Shown here one piece after another: positions 18,542-27,662 of a DNA stretch of 64,000 nt. How positions within the stretch are numbered: position 1 is the first letter of the stretch; each line of letters opens with the position of its first letter. The DNA is taken from positions 52,405 to 116,404 of the forward strand of contig CANGNF010000012.1 of the NCBI GenBank assembly GCA_947455205.1, read 5' to 3'. Below the pieces are notes generated by a model. It saw only the letters and a list, made by a program, of their open reading frames with translations. It made no database searches and had not been told where the DNA came from. Source of the DNA: Acetobacteraceae bacterium (lineage in GTDB: Bacteria > Pseudomonadota > Alphaproteobacteria > Acetobacterales > Acetobacteraceae). The translations under genes were made by a program, and so were the position numbers.

Positions 18542-20919
18542 CCGTGCAGTTGCAACCGCCCTTCCGCTATGTCGGGAAGAAGCGCCGCGTGCGCGAGGAT
18601 CGGCGCTTTGTCGCCGGCGGTGGCCACTACGCCGCCGACCTGGTGCTGGCGGGCATGCTGCATTGCGCGCCGGTGCAGAGTGAGCATCCTGCCGCCCGCA
18701 TCGTGGCGATTGACGCCAGCGCGGCACTGGCGCTGCCGGGCGTGCATGCGGTGCTGACCGGCGCGCAACTGGCGGCCGCGAGCGAGCCGCTGATGAACGG
18801 CGCCAACACGCCGCTGGTGGTGCGCTATCCGCTGGCTGTCGGCCAGGTGCGCTACGCCGGCGAGTGGGTGGCCATGGTGGTGGCCGAAACCCGCGCCCTG
18901 GCCGAAGACGCGCGCGAACTGGTGCAGGTTGAGTACGAGCAACTCCCCTTCGTCACCGATGGCGAGGCGGCGATGGTCGAGGGCGCGCCGCTGGTGCATC
19001 CGCCGCATGGCAGCAACGTGCTGCTGGACCGGCACTTCTTCTGGGGCCCGGTTGAGGAGCGCTTCGCCGCGGCGCCGCGCAAGCTGGCGTATCGGGTGCG
19101 TTGGGCGCGGTCTTCCACCGTGCCGTTGGAAACCTTCGCGGTGACGGCGCAGTGGGATGCGTCGCAGGACGTGCTGGATGTGTGGGCCAGCATCCAGATG
19201 CCGAAGTTTCCGGACCAGATCGCCCGCAGCCTGCGCCTACCCGGCAATGCGGTACGGGTGCATTACGACGTGGATGTCGGCGGCAGCTATGGCGTCAAAC
19301 GCGGCATCAAGCATGCGGTGCTGGTCGGCCACCTGGCGCGTGCGCTGGGGCGGCCGGTGCGCCTGGTGGAAGACCGGTTGGAGAACATGACCGGCGGCGA
19401 CATGCAGGGGCCGGAGCGGGTCTTCGATGTCGAGTTGGCGTATGACGACGACGGCCGCGTGCATGCGATGAAGATGCGCGCGCTGGACAATGTCGGCGCC
19501 TATGCCGGGCGCTCGCCGTTCCAGCTGGGCAAGCCGATTGGTGCCATCGTCGGGCCATACGCCATTGAAGCGGTGGAGTATCATGCGCTCGCCGTTGCTT
19601 CCAACAAGACGCCGCAGGAAGCGGTGCGTGGCTTCGGCCAGGCGCCGACCAACTACGCGCTGGAGACCGGCATCGACAAGGTCGCCGCGGCGTTGGGGCT
19701 GGACCGGCTGGAGGTGCGGCGGCGCAACTTCATCCGCGCCGAGCAATTCCCGTATCTGATCCCCTCCGGCACCACCTACGACAGCGGAAATTACCATGGC
19801 CTGCTGGAGAAGACGGTGGCGGTGGCAGACCTGTTTGCCGAACGCGATGCGCTGCGGGCGCAGGGCTTGCTCGCCGGTGTTGGCATTGCCTCCTGCCTGG
19901 AACCCTCGGGTGGGAATTCGTCGTTCGAGCCGCTGCTCAACCCGATGAACCGCACGACGACCTGGATGGAGAGCTGCCGCATCCATGTGGATGCGCTCGG
20001 CGGTATTACGGCTGCGATGCACACCACCACCTCCGGCCAGGCGCATGAAACGCTGGTCAGCGTGGCCGTGGCCGAGGTGATGGAGATTCCGCCGGAGCGC
20101 ATCCGTGTGATCCGGCCGGACAGCTTGGCCTCGCTGCCCAGCAATAGCCCGGTCGGCAGCCGCATGGCCATCATGCTCGGCGGCGCGGCGGTGCGGGCGG
20201 CGCAGAAGCTGCGCGCGCAACTGCTGGCGATTGCGGCGCATGACCTGGGTGTTTCGCCGCTGGAGCTGCGCTACAGCGAGGGCGACGTGCATGCGGCGGA
20301 TGGCCGCAAGCTGACGTGGCAGGAACTGGTGGTGATCGCGCACCGCGAATATTTCCGCCTGCCGCCCGGCGTGGAACCTGGCCTCTCCGCCAGCAGCATC
20401 TACATGGTGCCGACCGGCGGCGAGCTGCCGAAGGACGACAAGGTGCAGATGTACCCGTGCCACTCCTTCGAGTTCCACTACATCCTCGTCGCCATGGACC
20501 GCGTGCTGTGCCGCCCGCAGATCCGCCGCTACATCATCGGCCATGACTGCGGCCAGGTGATCTCCCCGGACGTGGTCAAGGGCATGACACTGGGTGGCAT
20601 CGCGCACGGCATCGGCGCCGCTTTGCTGGAGGAATTCAGCATCGACGCGCAGACTGGCCAGCCCACCGCGGCGAGCTTCATGGACTACCTGCTGCCTTCC
20701 GCGCACGAGGTTCCGCCGGTGGAGATCGTGCATCAGACCACGCGCTCGCCTCTGACCGTTTTCGGTCAGAAGGGCAGTGGCGAGAGCGGCTATCTCGGCA
20801 GCCCCGCGGCCATCGCGGGCGCCATCAACGACGCGCTGGCGCCGCATGGCGTGCGCGTGGACCAGCTGCCGATGCGCCCGGCGCTGCTTTCCGATTTGCT
20901 TGAAGGAACCCACGCATGA
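18538..20919 (+). CDS. molybdopterin-binding large subunit of a xanthine dehydrogenase-family enzyme
   Basis: A 793-residue catalytic subunit. The cofactor region AVRGFGQAPTNY and the C-terminal GSGESGYLGSP, which carries the expected catalytic glutamate, are in place. It lacks the cysteine-bearing active-site loop of form I CO dehydrogenase, so it is a hydroxylase of an aldehyde, purine or N-heteroaromatic compound and not CoxL in function. The start overlaps the 2Fe-2S gene and its stop overlaps the next amidohydrolase start by 4 bases. The downstream ACMSD-like hydrolase suggests a ring-degradation pathway. Confidence 0.92.
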   Translation: MTVQLQPPFRYVGKKRRVREDRRFVAGGGHYAADLVLAGMLHCAPVQSEHPAARIVAIDASAALALPGVHAVLTGAQLAAASEPLMNGANTPLVVRYPLAVGQVRYAGEWVAMVVAETRALAEDARELVQVEYEQLPFVTDGEAAMVEGAPLVHPPHGSNVLLDRHFFWGPVEERFAAAPRKLAYRVRWARSSTVPLETFAVTAQWDASQDVLDVWASIQMPKFPDQIARSLRLPGNAVRVHYDVDVGGSYGVKRGIKHAVLVGHLARALGRPVRLVEDRLENMTGGDMQGPERVFDVELAYDDDGRVHAMKMRALDNVGAYAGRSPFQLGKPIGAIVGPYAIEAVEYHALAVASNKTPQEAVRGFGQAPTNYALETGIDKVAAALGLDRLEVRRRNFIRAEQFPYLIPSGTTYDSGNYHGLLEKTVAVADLFAERDALRAQGLLAGVGIASCLEPSGGNSSFEPLLNPMNRTTTWMESCRIHVDALGGITAAMHTTTSGQAHETLVSVAVAEVMEIPPERIRVIRPDSLASLPSNSPVGSRMAIMLGGAAVRAAQKLRAQLLAIAAHDLGVSPLELRYSEGDVHAADGRKLTWQELVVIAHREYFRLPPGVEPGLSASSIYMVPTGGELPKDDKVQMYPCHSFEFHYILVAMDRVLCRPQIRRYIIGHDCGQVISPDVVKGMTLGGIAHGIGAALLEEFSIDAQTGQPTAASFMDYLLPSAHEVPPVEIVHQTTRSPLTVFGQKGSGESGYLGSPAAIAGAINDALAPHGVRVDQLPMRPALLSDLLEGTHA

Positions 20920-21881
20920 TCATCGACTGCCACGGCCATATGGTGCCGCCGCCGCTGCTGGCGGAAATCAAGGGCCGCGCCGCCGAGTTCCCCGCCGTGC
21001 ACATCACTGATGCCGGGGGCTTCAGCTTCGCCGGCGGCAAGGCGACGCGGCCGGTGGCGCCCTTCCTGCAGAACGCGCAGCAGCGGCTGGACTGGATGGA
21101 CAAGAACGGCATCACCCACCAGGTGGTGGGCGGCTGGCTGGACATGTTCGGCTATGAGATTCCCGCCGCGCAGGGCGTCGCCTGGTCGCGCCTGATGAAC
21201 CAGCACCTGAAGGCCGCGCAGGCGGCGCAGCCGCGCTTCGTGCCGCTGGCCTGCGTGCCCCTGCAGGATGGCGCCGCCGCCGCCGAAGTGCTGAGCGAGG
21301 CGATGGGCATGGGTTTTCCGGGTGTGATGATCGGCACCCAGCCGAAGGGCGTCGGCGGCGTGCTGGATGACCCCTCGCTGGACCCGTTCTGGGAGATGGC
21401 GGACAAGACGGGCGCCGCCATTTTCATCCACCCGGTCTTTGAGAGCGGCGACAACCGCGTGCATGACTACGGCATGGCCAATGCGGTCGGCCGCGTGACG
21501 GATACCATGATCGCGGTCTCCCGCCTGATCTACAGCGGGCATGTGCTGAAGTATCGCAACGCCAAGGTCATCTGCGGCATCGGCGGCTCGGGCTTGCCCT
21601 TCATCCTCGGCCGGCTGCGCACCAACCACGCACTGGACGCTAAGCTGGGCGACCCCGAGGCGAGCCTGAAGGCAATGTGGTACGACACCATCCTGCAGGA
21701 CGCGCGCGCGCTGCGTTTCCTGGCCGATGTGGTCGGCGCCGACCGCTTGATGATGGGCAGCGACTACCCGTTCCCGATCGGCGACATGGCACCGCGCAAG
21801 GTGATTGCGGAGGCTGGCTTCAACGCGGCGGAAACCGCTGCCATGGAAACCGGCATCGCCAAGGCGCTGTTCCGCATGTAG
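20916..21881 (+). CDS. amidohydrolase-2 family protein, ACMSD/gamma-resorcylate decarboxylase-like
   Basis: A 321-residue TIM-barrel hydrolase or decarboxylase (PF04909 type). The first metal motif is IIDCHGHMVPP at the N-terminus, a central FIHPVF provides another histidine, and MMGSDYPFPIGD near the C-terminus gives the active-site aspartate. The family includes aminocarboxymuconate semialdehyde decarboxylase and ring decarboxylases. It is coupled by 4 bases to the molybdenum hydroxylase, so it likely acts on that enzyme's product or a later intermediate. Confidence 0.87.
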   Translation: MIIDCHGHMVPPPLLAEIKGRAAEFPAVHITDAGGFSFAGGKATRPVAPFLQNAQQRLDWMDKNGITHQVVGGWLDMFGYEIPAAQGVAWSRLMNQHLKAAQAAQPRFVPLACVPLQDGAAAAEVLSEAMGMGFPGVMIGTQPKGVGGVLDDPSLDPFWEMADKTGAAIFIHPVFESGDNRVHDYGMANAVGRVTDTMIAVSRLIYSGHVLKYRNAKVICGIGGSGLPFILGRLRTNHALDAKLGDPEASLKAMWYDTILQDARALRFLADVVGADRLMMGSDYPFPIGDMAPRKVIAEAGFNAAETAAMETGIAKALFRM

Positions 21882-21888
21882 CCGCGCT

Positions 21889-21920
21889 GGCGTCGCGCCC
21901 TGGCCTCAGGGCGCGACGCC
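21889..21920. terminator. 13 bp perfect stem-loop between convergent genes
   Basis: GGCGTCGCGCCCT at 21889-21901 and AGGGCGCGACGCC at 21908-21920 form an uninterrupted 13 bp stem with a 6-base loop. It fills the 44-base gap between the convergent ends of the ACMSD-like gene and the TRAP receptor gene. Position and stem strength suggest a bidirectional terminator, although neither side has a clear T-run. Confidence 0.75.
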
Positions 21921-21925
21921 GCGCC

Positions 21926-23002
21926 TCAACGCGCCGCCGCCGAGAAGGCGAAGTTGTCGTAGCTGTTCTCGGCAATGCGGAACCACTGGAACTGGTCGTC
22001 GCGGTAGGGCTTGTAGCTCTCCCATATCCGCTTGAACCGCGCGTTGCGGCCGGCGGTTTCCTCGATCACCTCATGCGTCGCGCGCCAGGCGGCCTGCATC
22101 ACATCGCGTGGCCAGGCACGCAGCAGCGCACCACCCGCCACCAGGCGGCGCAGGGCCTGCGGGTTGCCGTGGTCGTAGCGCGCGATCATCTCCGGCTCGA
22201 CCTCGCTGCATGCCACCTCCAACGCGGCCTGGTAGGGCTTCGGCAGGCTGTCCCAGTGGCGCTGGTTGATCAGCAGGTGGCCCTTGGCGCAGGGTTCCCA
22301 GAAGGCCGGCGCGTAGTAGTATTTCGCCACGCGGTAGAAGCCGAGCTTCTCGTCGTCATACGGCCCGACCCATTCGGCGGCGTCGATCGTGCCGCGCTCC
22401 AGGCTGGGGTAGATGTCGGTGCCGGGGATCAGCGCGGGCACGGCGCCCATGCGCTGGAAGATCTGCCCACCCATGCCGGCGACGCGGAACTTCAGCCCCT
22501 TCACGTCATCCACGCTCTTAATCTCGTTGCGGAACCAGCCGCCCATCTGCGTGCCGGTTTCGCCCAGCAGGATGCCGTGGCAGTTGTAGTCCTTCAGCAG
22601 CTCGGCACACAACTCGTTGCCGCCGCCGCGGCGCATCCAGGCGCTCTGCTGGCGCATGTTGCCGCCGAAGGGCAGCGACGTGAAAAAGCCGAAGGAGGGG
22701 TCCTTGCCGATGTAGTAGTACAGCGCGGTCTGGCCCATCTCCACCGTGCCGTTCTGCACCGCGTCCAGCACCTGCAGGCTGGGCACGATCTCGCCGGCCG
22801 GGAAGGTGCGGATGTTGAAGCGGCCGTCGGTCAGTTCGCCGACCCGCTTGGCCACGTGTTCCGCGCCGAAGTACAGGATGTCCAGGTTGCGCGGGAAGCT
22901 GCTGGTCAGGCGCCAGCGGATCTCTGGCAGCGTCTGCGCCAGGGCGGGCGCGGCGAGCGCGGGCACGGCGGCGGCGCCGGCCAGCAGGATGCGGCGGTTC
23001 AT
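21926..23002 (-). CDS. TRAP transporter DctP-family solute receptor, orphan
   Basis: Periplasmic receptor of 358 residues with a signal peptide (cleavage near APALAQ). Family marks include RWRLTSSFPRNLD at the mature N-terminus and the conserved GGNMRQQSAWM and GLKFRVAGMGG stretches. It belongs to the group binding keto acids and similar anions. No DctQ or DctM membrane subunit is nearby, so it must use distant membrane partners or act as a sensor input. It sits between the Mo-hydroxylase operon and the SDR gene, and is divergent from the latter across 117 bases. Confidence 0.9.
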   Translation of the reverse strand: MNRRILLAGAAAVPALAAPALAQTLPEIRWRLTSSFPRNLDILYFGAEHVAKRVGELTDGRFNIRTFPAGEIVPSLQVLDAVQNGTVEMGQTALYYYIGKDPSFGFFTSLPFGGNMRQQSAWMRRGGGNELCAELLKDYNCHGILLGETGTQMGGWFRNEIKSVDDVKGLKFRVAGMGGQIFQRMGAVPALIPGTDIYPSLERGTIDAAEWVGPYDDEKLGFYRVAKYYYAPAFWEPCAKGHLLINQRHWDSLPKPYQAALEVACSEVEPEMIARYDHGNPQALRRLVAGGALLRAWPRDVMQAAWRATHEVIEETAGRNARFKRIWESYKPYRDDQFQWFRIAENSYDNFAFSAAAR

Positions 23003-23119
23003 GGTGTTCCCTCCGTTATGCAGTCTTGTTCCCGCCAGCATGCAACGAAGCCAGGGGGGCTGCCCAGCGGAAACCGCTGGGGCTAGGCTTTGCCGCAGCG
23101 CAACCAACAGGGGGCTTCG

Positions 23120-23911
23120 ATGATGCGTCTGGCAGGCAAGGTCGCGGTGGTGACGGGCGCGGCGCAGGGCATCGGCCTGGCGATAACCGAACGCTACCTG
23201 GCGGATGGCGCCATGGTGGCGATGCTGGACATCGACCGCGCCAAGCTGGCCGAGAGCGCCGCCGCGCTGCCGGCCGACCGCGTGCTGGCGCTACCGCTGG
23301 ACATCAGCAAGCCGGAGCAGGTGGCGGCCACCTTTGCCGCGGTGGTCGCGCGTTTCGGCCGCTGCGACGTGCTGGTGAACAACGCGGCGGTGTCGTTCCG
23401 CAGCAGCTTCCTCGACATGCCCGCCGACAAATGGGCGCGCGTCATCGACATCAACCTGAACGGCAGCTTCCTGTGCGGCCAGGCGGCGGCGCGGCAGATG
23501 GTGGCGCAGGGCGAGGGCGGGCGGATCATCAACATGGCCAGCACTTCCGGCCTGCGTGGCGGCAGCGCGCGCAGCGCCTATGGCGCGGCCAAGGGCGGCA
23601 TCATCAACCTGACGCGGGCGATGGCGGTGGAGCTTGGCGAATACGGCATCCTGGTCAACGCCATCGCGCCCGGGCCGGTGCTGACCGCCATGGCCAACCA
23701 TGACGAGGTGCAGAAGAAGGCCTTCCTCGACCGCATGGCGCTGAAGCGCTACGGCACGCCGGCCGAGATCGCGAGCGTCGCCGCCTTCCTCGCCGGGCCG
23801 GACAGCAGCTTCATCACCGGCGAGACGATCAGCGTGGATGGCGGCTTCCACAATGCCGGCATGATCATGGACATCAAGCAGATGGCGCCCAGCGCCAGGG
23901 CGCTGCCGTGA
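23120..23911 (+). CDS. short-chain dehydrogenase/reductase
   Basis: A 263-residue classical SDR. The nucleotide loop is TGAAQGIG, followed by NNAAVS and the catalytic Ser with YGAAK (Tyr/Lys pair); the C-terminal region carries SVDGG. ATG codons at 23120 and 23123 are both possible, with AGGGGG just upstream. The stop overlaps the GTG start of the DapA-fold gene by 4 bases, so the two are coupled. Likely oxidises or reduces an alcohol/ketone in the same catabolic route; substrate unknown. Confidence 0.9.
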   Translation: MMRLAGKVAVVTGAAQGIGLAITERYLADGAMVAMLDIDRAKLAESAAALPADRVLALPLDISKPEQVAATFAAVVARFGRCDVLVNNAAVSFRSSFLDMPADKWARVIDINLNGSFLCGQAAARQMVAQGEGGRIINMASTSGLRGGSARSAYGAAKGGIINLTRAMAVELGEYGILVNAIAPGPVLTAMANHDEVQKKAFLDRMALKRYGTPAEIASVAAFLAGPDSSFITGETISVDGGFHNAGMIMDIKQMAPSARALP

Positions 23912-24912
23912 ACTACGCGTTGCCGGAGGCGCGGGACTGGGTGCGCGCCACGCTGCGCGGCTACTTCACCGCGCTGTACACGCCGTTCACGCCCGACAAC
24001 CAGCTGGACGAGGTGGGGCTGCGGCACAACGTGGACGCCACGCTGGCGCTGCCAGGCGTCGGCGGGCTTTCCGTCAACACGCTGCACCAGGAATTCTGGG
24101 CGCTGACCCAGGCCGAGCGGCTGCGCCTGGTGGAGGTGGTGCTGGACCAGGTCCGCGGCCGCGTGCCGGTGGTGATCGGCTGCTCCGACCCGGCGCCGGA
24201 CAACGTGCTGATGTACGCCCAGCACGCCCGCGCGCACGGCGCCGACCTGGTGATGGTGTGGCCGCCCTATTACGGACCGCGCAGCGCCGCCGGTGTGCGG
24301 CACTTCTATGAATGGCTGGCGCCGCGGGTCGGCATCGGCATGGTGATCTACAGCACCACGCTTGCGGAACTCGGCTTCTACCTGACGCCGGACCAGGCCC
24401 AGGCGCTGCTGCCGCTGCGCGAGATCTGCGCGCTGCAATCGACCACGCTGAACTTCGCCAGCCATGCGGCCATGCTGGAACGCGTGGGCGCCGAGATCGC
24501 GGTGGCGACCTCGCTGGAGGAGTACCACCTGTTCGGGCGGCTGAGTTTTCCGGAGCGGGCGCCGGAATTCCTCATCGGGTCTTCCAGGCCGATCTTCTGC
24601 CAATCCGCGGCGCAGCCGCATTGCGGGCGGTTCCGTGCGGCGGTGGAGGTGGGCGACTTCACCGAGGCGGCGCGGCAGGTGCGCGTCATCAGCGCCATCG
24701 CGGAAAAGCTGCAGAGCCGCTACTTCGCCGCCGGCTTCCACCATGTGGCGCTGTTCAAGAGCCTGGCGGGGCTGCTGGGCATGCAGACCGGGCCGTTCCG
24801 GCCCGCCTTGGCGCCGCCCGACCCGCGCGAACTGGCCGAATGCGCCGAGGTGCTGGTGCAGGCCGGCATTCTCGCCGGCTACAGCCCGGCGAACAATTCG
24901 GTGGAGAGGTAG
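23908..24912 (+). CDS. DapA-fold (dihydrodipicolinate synthase family) protein lacking the usual lysine
   Basis: A 334-residue class I aldolase-fold protein beginning with a GTG that overlaps the SDR stop. Family landmarks are present: FTALYTPFTPDNQLD near the N-terminus and the YxxP-like region with Tyr148. Where the family has the Schiff-base lysine (normally in an xGIKxxS segment 28-29 residues after the tyrosine), this protein reads ICALQSTT, with Gln177. It may therefore be a non-aldolase homologue, or the alignment may be shifted. Its 3' end overlaps the opposing cysK by 34 bases. Confidence 0.82.
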   Translation: MNYALPEARDWVRATLRGYFTALYTPFTPDNQLDEVGLRHNVDATLALPGVGGLSVNTLHQEFWALTQAERLRLVEVVLDQVRGRVPVVIGCSDPAPDNVLMYAQHARAHGADLVMVWPPYYGPRSAAGVRHFYEWLAPRVGIGMVIYSTTLAELGFYLTPDQAQALLPLREICALQSTTLNFASHAAMLERVGAEIAVATSLEEYHLFGRLSFPERAPEFLIGSSRPIFCQSAAQPHCGRFRAAVEVGDFTEAARQVRVISAIAEKLQSRYFAAGFHHVALFKSLAGLLGMQTGPFRPALAPPDPRELAECAEVLVQAGILAGYSPANNSVER

Positions 24913-25844
24913 CGCTCGGCGAAGCTGGCGGCGATGCCGATGATCAGCCGCCCCTCCATCTCCGGCTGCCTCGCCACCTCCAGCATGGCGTGCAGCACGG
25001 CGCCGGAGGAAATGCCCACCGGCAGCCCCTCCACCCGGGCGCAGCGGCGGGCGGCGGCGAAGGCGTCGCGTTCGGCCACGCGCATCACCTGGTCCAGCGC
25101 GTCGCGCTCCAGCACCGCCGGGCAGAAGCCGGCGCCGATGCCCTGGATGTCGTGCGGTCCGGGTTCGTCGCCGGACAGCACCGCGCTTTCCGCCGGTTCC
25201 ACGCCGATGATCCGCAAGGCCGGCTTGCGCGGCTTCAGCGCGCGGGCAATGCCGGTCAGCGTGCCACCGGTGCCGACGCCGCCGATCACGGCATCCACCT
25301 CCCCGGCGCTGTCCACCCAGATCTCCTCGGCCGTGGTGGCGGCGTGGATCGCGGGGTTGGCGGGGTTGTCGAATTGCCGCGGCATCCAGGCGCCGGGGGT
25401 GGCGGCGATGATCTGCTCGGCACGCTCGATGGCGCCGGCCATGCCGCGCTTGGCCGGGGTCAGTTCCAGCGTGGCGCCCAGCAGCTTCATCATCTTGCGG
25501 CGCTCGATGCTGGCGCCGTCGGGCATCACCACCACCAGCTTGTAGCCGCGGGCGGCGGCTACGAAGGCCAGGGCGATGCCGGTATTGCCGCTGGTCGGCT
25601 CCACCAGGGTCGATTCGCCGGGGCGGATGAGCCCCTCGCGCTCGGCCGCGTCCACCATGGCCAGGCCGATGCGGTCCTTCACGGACCCCAGCGGGTTCTG
25701 GAATTCCAGCTTCAGCGCCAGCCGGGCGCCCAGGCTTTCCGCGGCTTCCAGCTTGGGCAGCCGTACCAGCGGGGTATTGCCGATGATCTCCAGCACGCTG
25801 CCGTAGAGCCGGCCGCGCGGCGCGGTGGGGATGGGAGTGCTCAT
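24879..25844 (-). CDS. cysK: cysteine synthase (O-acetylserine sulfhydrylase)
   Basis: A 321-residue PLP-dependent enzyme making cysteine from O-acetylserine and sulfide. The PLP lysine lies in NPLGSVKDRIG, the substrate loop is EPTSGNTGIAL, and the phosphate loop is GGVGTGGTLTG. The C-terminal SSGA motif is also present. It is divergent from a Rrf2-type regulator across 59 bases, a classic arrangement for CymR-like control of cysteine synthesis. CysK and CysM are hard to separate by eye. Confidence 0.92.
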   Translation of the reverse strand: MSTPIPTAPRGRLYGSVLEIIGNTPLVRLPKLEAAESLGARLALKLEFQNPLGSVKDRIGLAMVDAAEREGLIRPGESTLVEPTSGNTGIALAFVAAARGYKLVVVMPDGASIERRKMMKLLGATLELTPAKRGMAGAIERAEQIIAATPGAWMPRQFDNPANPAIHAATTAEEIWVDSAGEVDAVIGGVGTGGTLTGIARALKPRKPALRIIGVEPAESAVLSGDEPGPHDIQGIGAGFCPAVLERDALDQVMRVAERDAFAAARRCARVEGLPVGISSGAVLHAMLEVARQPEMEGRLIIGIAASFAERYLSTELFAGL

Positions 25845-25903
25845 GGGCCTGGATTACCACCATTCGGTATCGTAGTTTAGAGGCTTATCCGAGGGAAACG
25901 CCC
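25845..25903. promoter_or_regulatory. divergent control region between cysK and the Rrf2 regulator
   Basis: The 59-base gap must hold both promoters. It is notably AT-richer than its surroundings. It contains ACC-ATTC-GGT at about 25859-25868, within an imperfect GATTACC/GGTATC dyad, that could be a regulator operator. The operator identity is a guess from position. Confidence 0.4.
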
Positions 25904-26355
<452 letters not shown>

Positions 26356-26359
<4 letters not shown>

Positions 26360-27168
26360 CCCGCGGCGCGGCGGCCGGGTGCCGCCACCGCCGGCAGCAA
26401 CTGCGCCGCCAGCCCGACCACCTGGCCGATGATCACCAGCGCCGGGGTCGGCAGGGCGGCGCGCCGCGCTTCCAGCGTGCAGGCGCCCAGCGTGGAATGC
26501 AGCACCGCCTGGCCCGGCAGCGTGGCCTGTGCCACCACCGCCACGGGGGTCTCCGGCGCCAGGCCGCCGGCCAGCAGCCGCAGGGCGATCTCGTCCAGCC
26601 GGCTCAGCGCCATGAAGCCGGCGATGGTGCCGCCGGTCCTCGCCAGCGCCGCCCAGTCCACGCTTTCCGGCAGGCTGCCGCTCTCGTCATGCCCGGTCAC
26701 GAAGGTGACAGCGCTGGCCACGCCGCGATGCGTCAGCGGAATGCCCGCCGCCGCCGGGGCAGCCGCGCCGGCGGAAACGCCGGGCACCACCTGCCAGGGG
26801 ATGCCGGCGGCGCTGAGCGCCAGCGCTTCCTCGCCACCGCGGCCGAAGATGAAGGGGTCGCCGCCCTTCAGCCGCACCACGCGCTGGCCGGCGCGGGCGC
26901 CCTCGACCAGGCGCTTGTTGATGGCGGCCTGGTTCAGCGGCGCGGCGCCCTTGCGCTTGCCCACGGCCAGGATGGTGGCGCCGGCCCGCACCAGGCGCAG
27001 CACGGCGCGGCCGGGCAGGGCGTCGTGCAGCACCAGGTCGGCGCGCCGCAGCGCCTCGGCGGCGCGCAGCGTCAGCAGGCCGGGGTCGCCCGGGCCGGCG
27101 CCCACCAGCCAGACCTCGCCGGGGGCGGGGCCGTCGCCGGTAGCCAGGGCGGAGCGATGATGCGGCAT
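26356..27168 (-). CDS. cobA: uroporphyrinogen-III C-methyltransferase
   Basis: A 270-residue SUMT. It has VWLVGAGPGDPGLLTLRA at the start, VRLKGGDPFIFGRGGEEA, VVPGVSAG and a later PLTHRG. It makes precorrin-2, the precursor of siroheme needed by the sulfite reductase encoded divergently. The ATG at 27168 is preferred because a longer reading adds a non-family N-terminus. No fused CysG oxidase/ferrochelatase part is present. Confidence 0.92.
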
Positions 27169-27204
27169 GCGATAGTTCCACGGCAGGGAGTGCGGCTTTA
27201 GGCT

Positions 27205-27232
27205 CTTATAACACGTATTGTGGGCGTGAAAC
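27205..27232 (-). promoter_or_regulatory. candidate sigma-70 promoter for cobA
   Basis: On the minus strand GTTTCA is followed after 16 bases by TATAAG, about 37 bases before the cobA ATG. The AT-rich -10 stands out in this GC-rich DNA. Confidence 0.4.
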
Positions 27233-27256
27233 ACCAGGTTGGCGCGACGGCATACC

Positions 27257-27285
27257 TTGTCAATACGGTCCTCCGAGCGTAAATG
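27257..27285 (+). promoter_or_regulatory. candidate sigma-70 promoter for the sulfite reductase operon
   Basis: TTGTCA and TAAATG are separated by exactly 17 bases and lie about 57 bases upstream of the DUF2849 start. The -35 matches the consensus at five of six positions, while the -10 is weak. Confidence 0.4.
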
Positions 27286-27341
27286 TCCAACAACACAGTC
27301 TGCAAGCGTCCAATTGACGCCCGCCCAGAGGAAATCCCGCC

Positions 27342-27659
27342 ATGAGCACCAAGGCCAAGGGCCGCACGGCCACCTCGCCCGTGGTTATCACCGCCAACCG
27401 ACTGAGCGACGGCCAGGTGGTCTGGCTGGGTGCCGGCGACGCCTGGGTGGAAAGCCTGCTGCAGGCCCGCGTGGTGGCCGGCGATGCCGCTGCCGCGGCG
27501 CTGGCCCAGGGCCAGGCGGCCGAGCGGGCGCAGCTGGTGGTGGGGGTCTATGCCGCCGATGTGGCGCTGACCCCGCAGGGCGTGCGGCCGGTTTCGCAGA
27601 AGGAGCGCATCCGCGCCGGCGGGCCGAGCACCGTGGCGCCGCTGGCCTGGGCCGCCTGA
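27342..27659 (+). CDS. DUF2849 protein of the sulfite reductase operon
   Basis: A 105-residue small protein. In alphaproteobacteria this family typically lies directly upstream of cysI, as it does here with 3 intervening bases. The sequence contains VVITANRLSDGQVVWL near the start and no enzyme motif. A role as an accessory or electron-transfer-related factor for sulfite reductase is inferred from its constant position; its biochemistry is not known to me. Confidence 0.85.
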   Translation: MSTKAKGRTATSPVVITANRLSDGQVVWLGAGDAWVESLLQARVVAGDAAAAALAQGQAAERAQLVVGVYAADVALTPQGVRPVSQKERIRAGGPSTVAPLAWAA

Positions 27660-27662
27660 GCC

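Noticed and set aside
18538..20919. Carbon monoxide dehydrogenase large subunit (CoxL)
   Set aside because: The cysteine-bearing active-site loop of form I CODH is missing; the enzyme is a general molybdenum hydroxylase.
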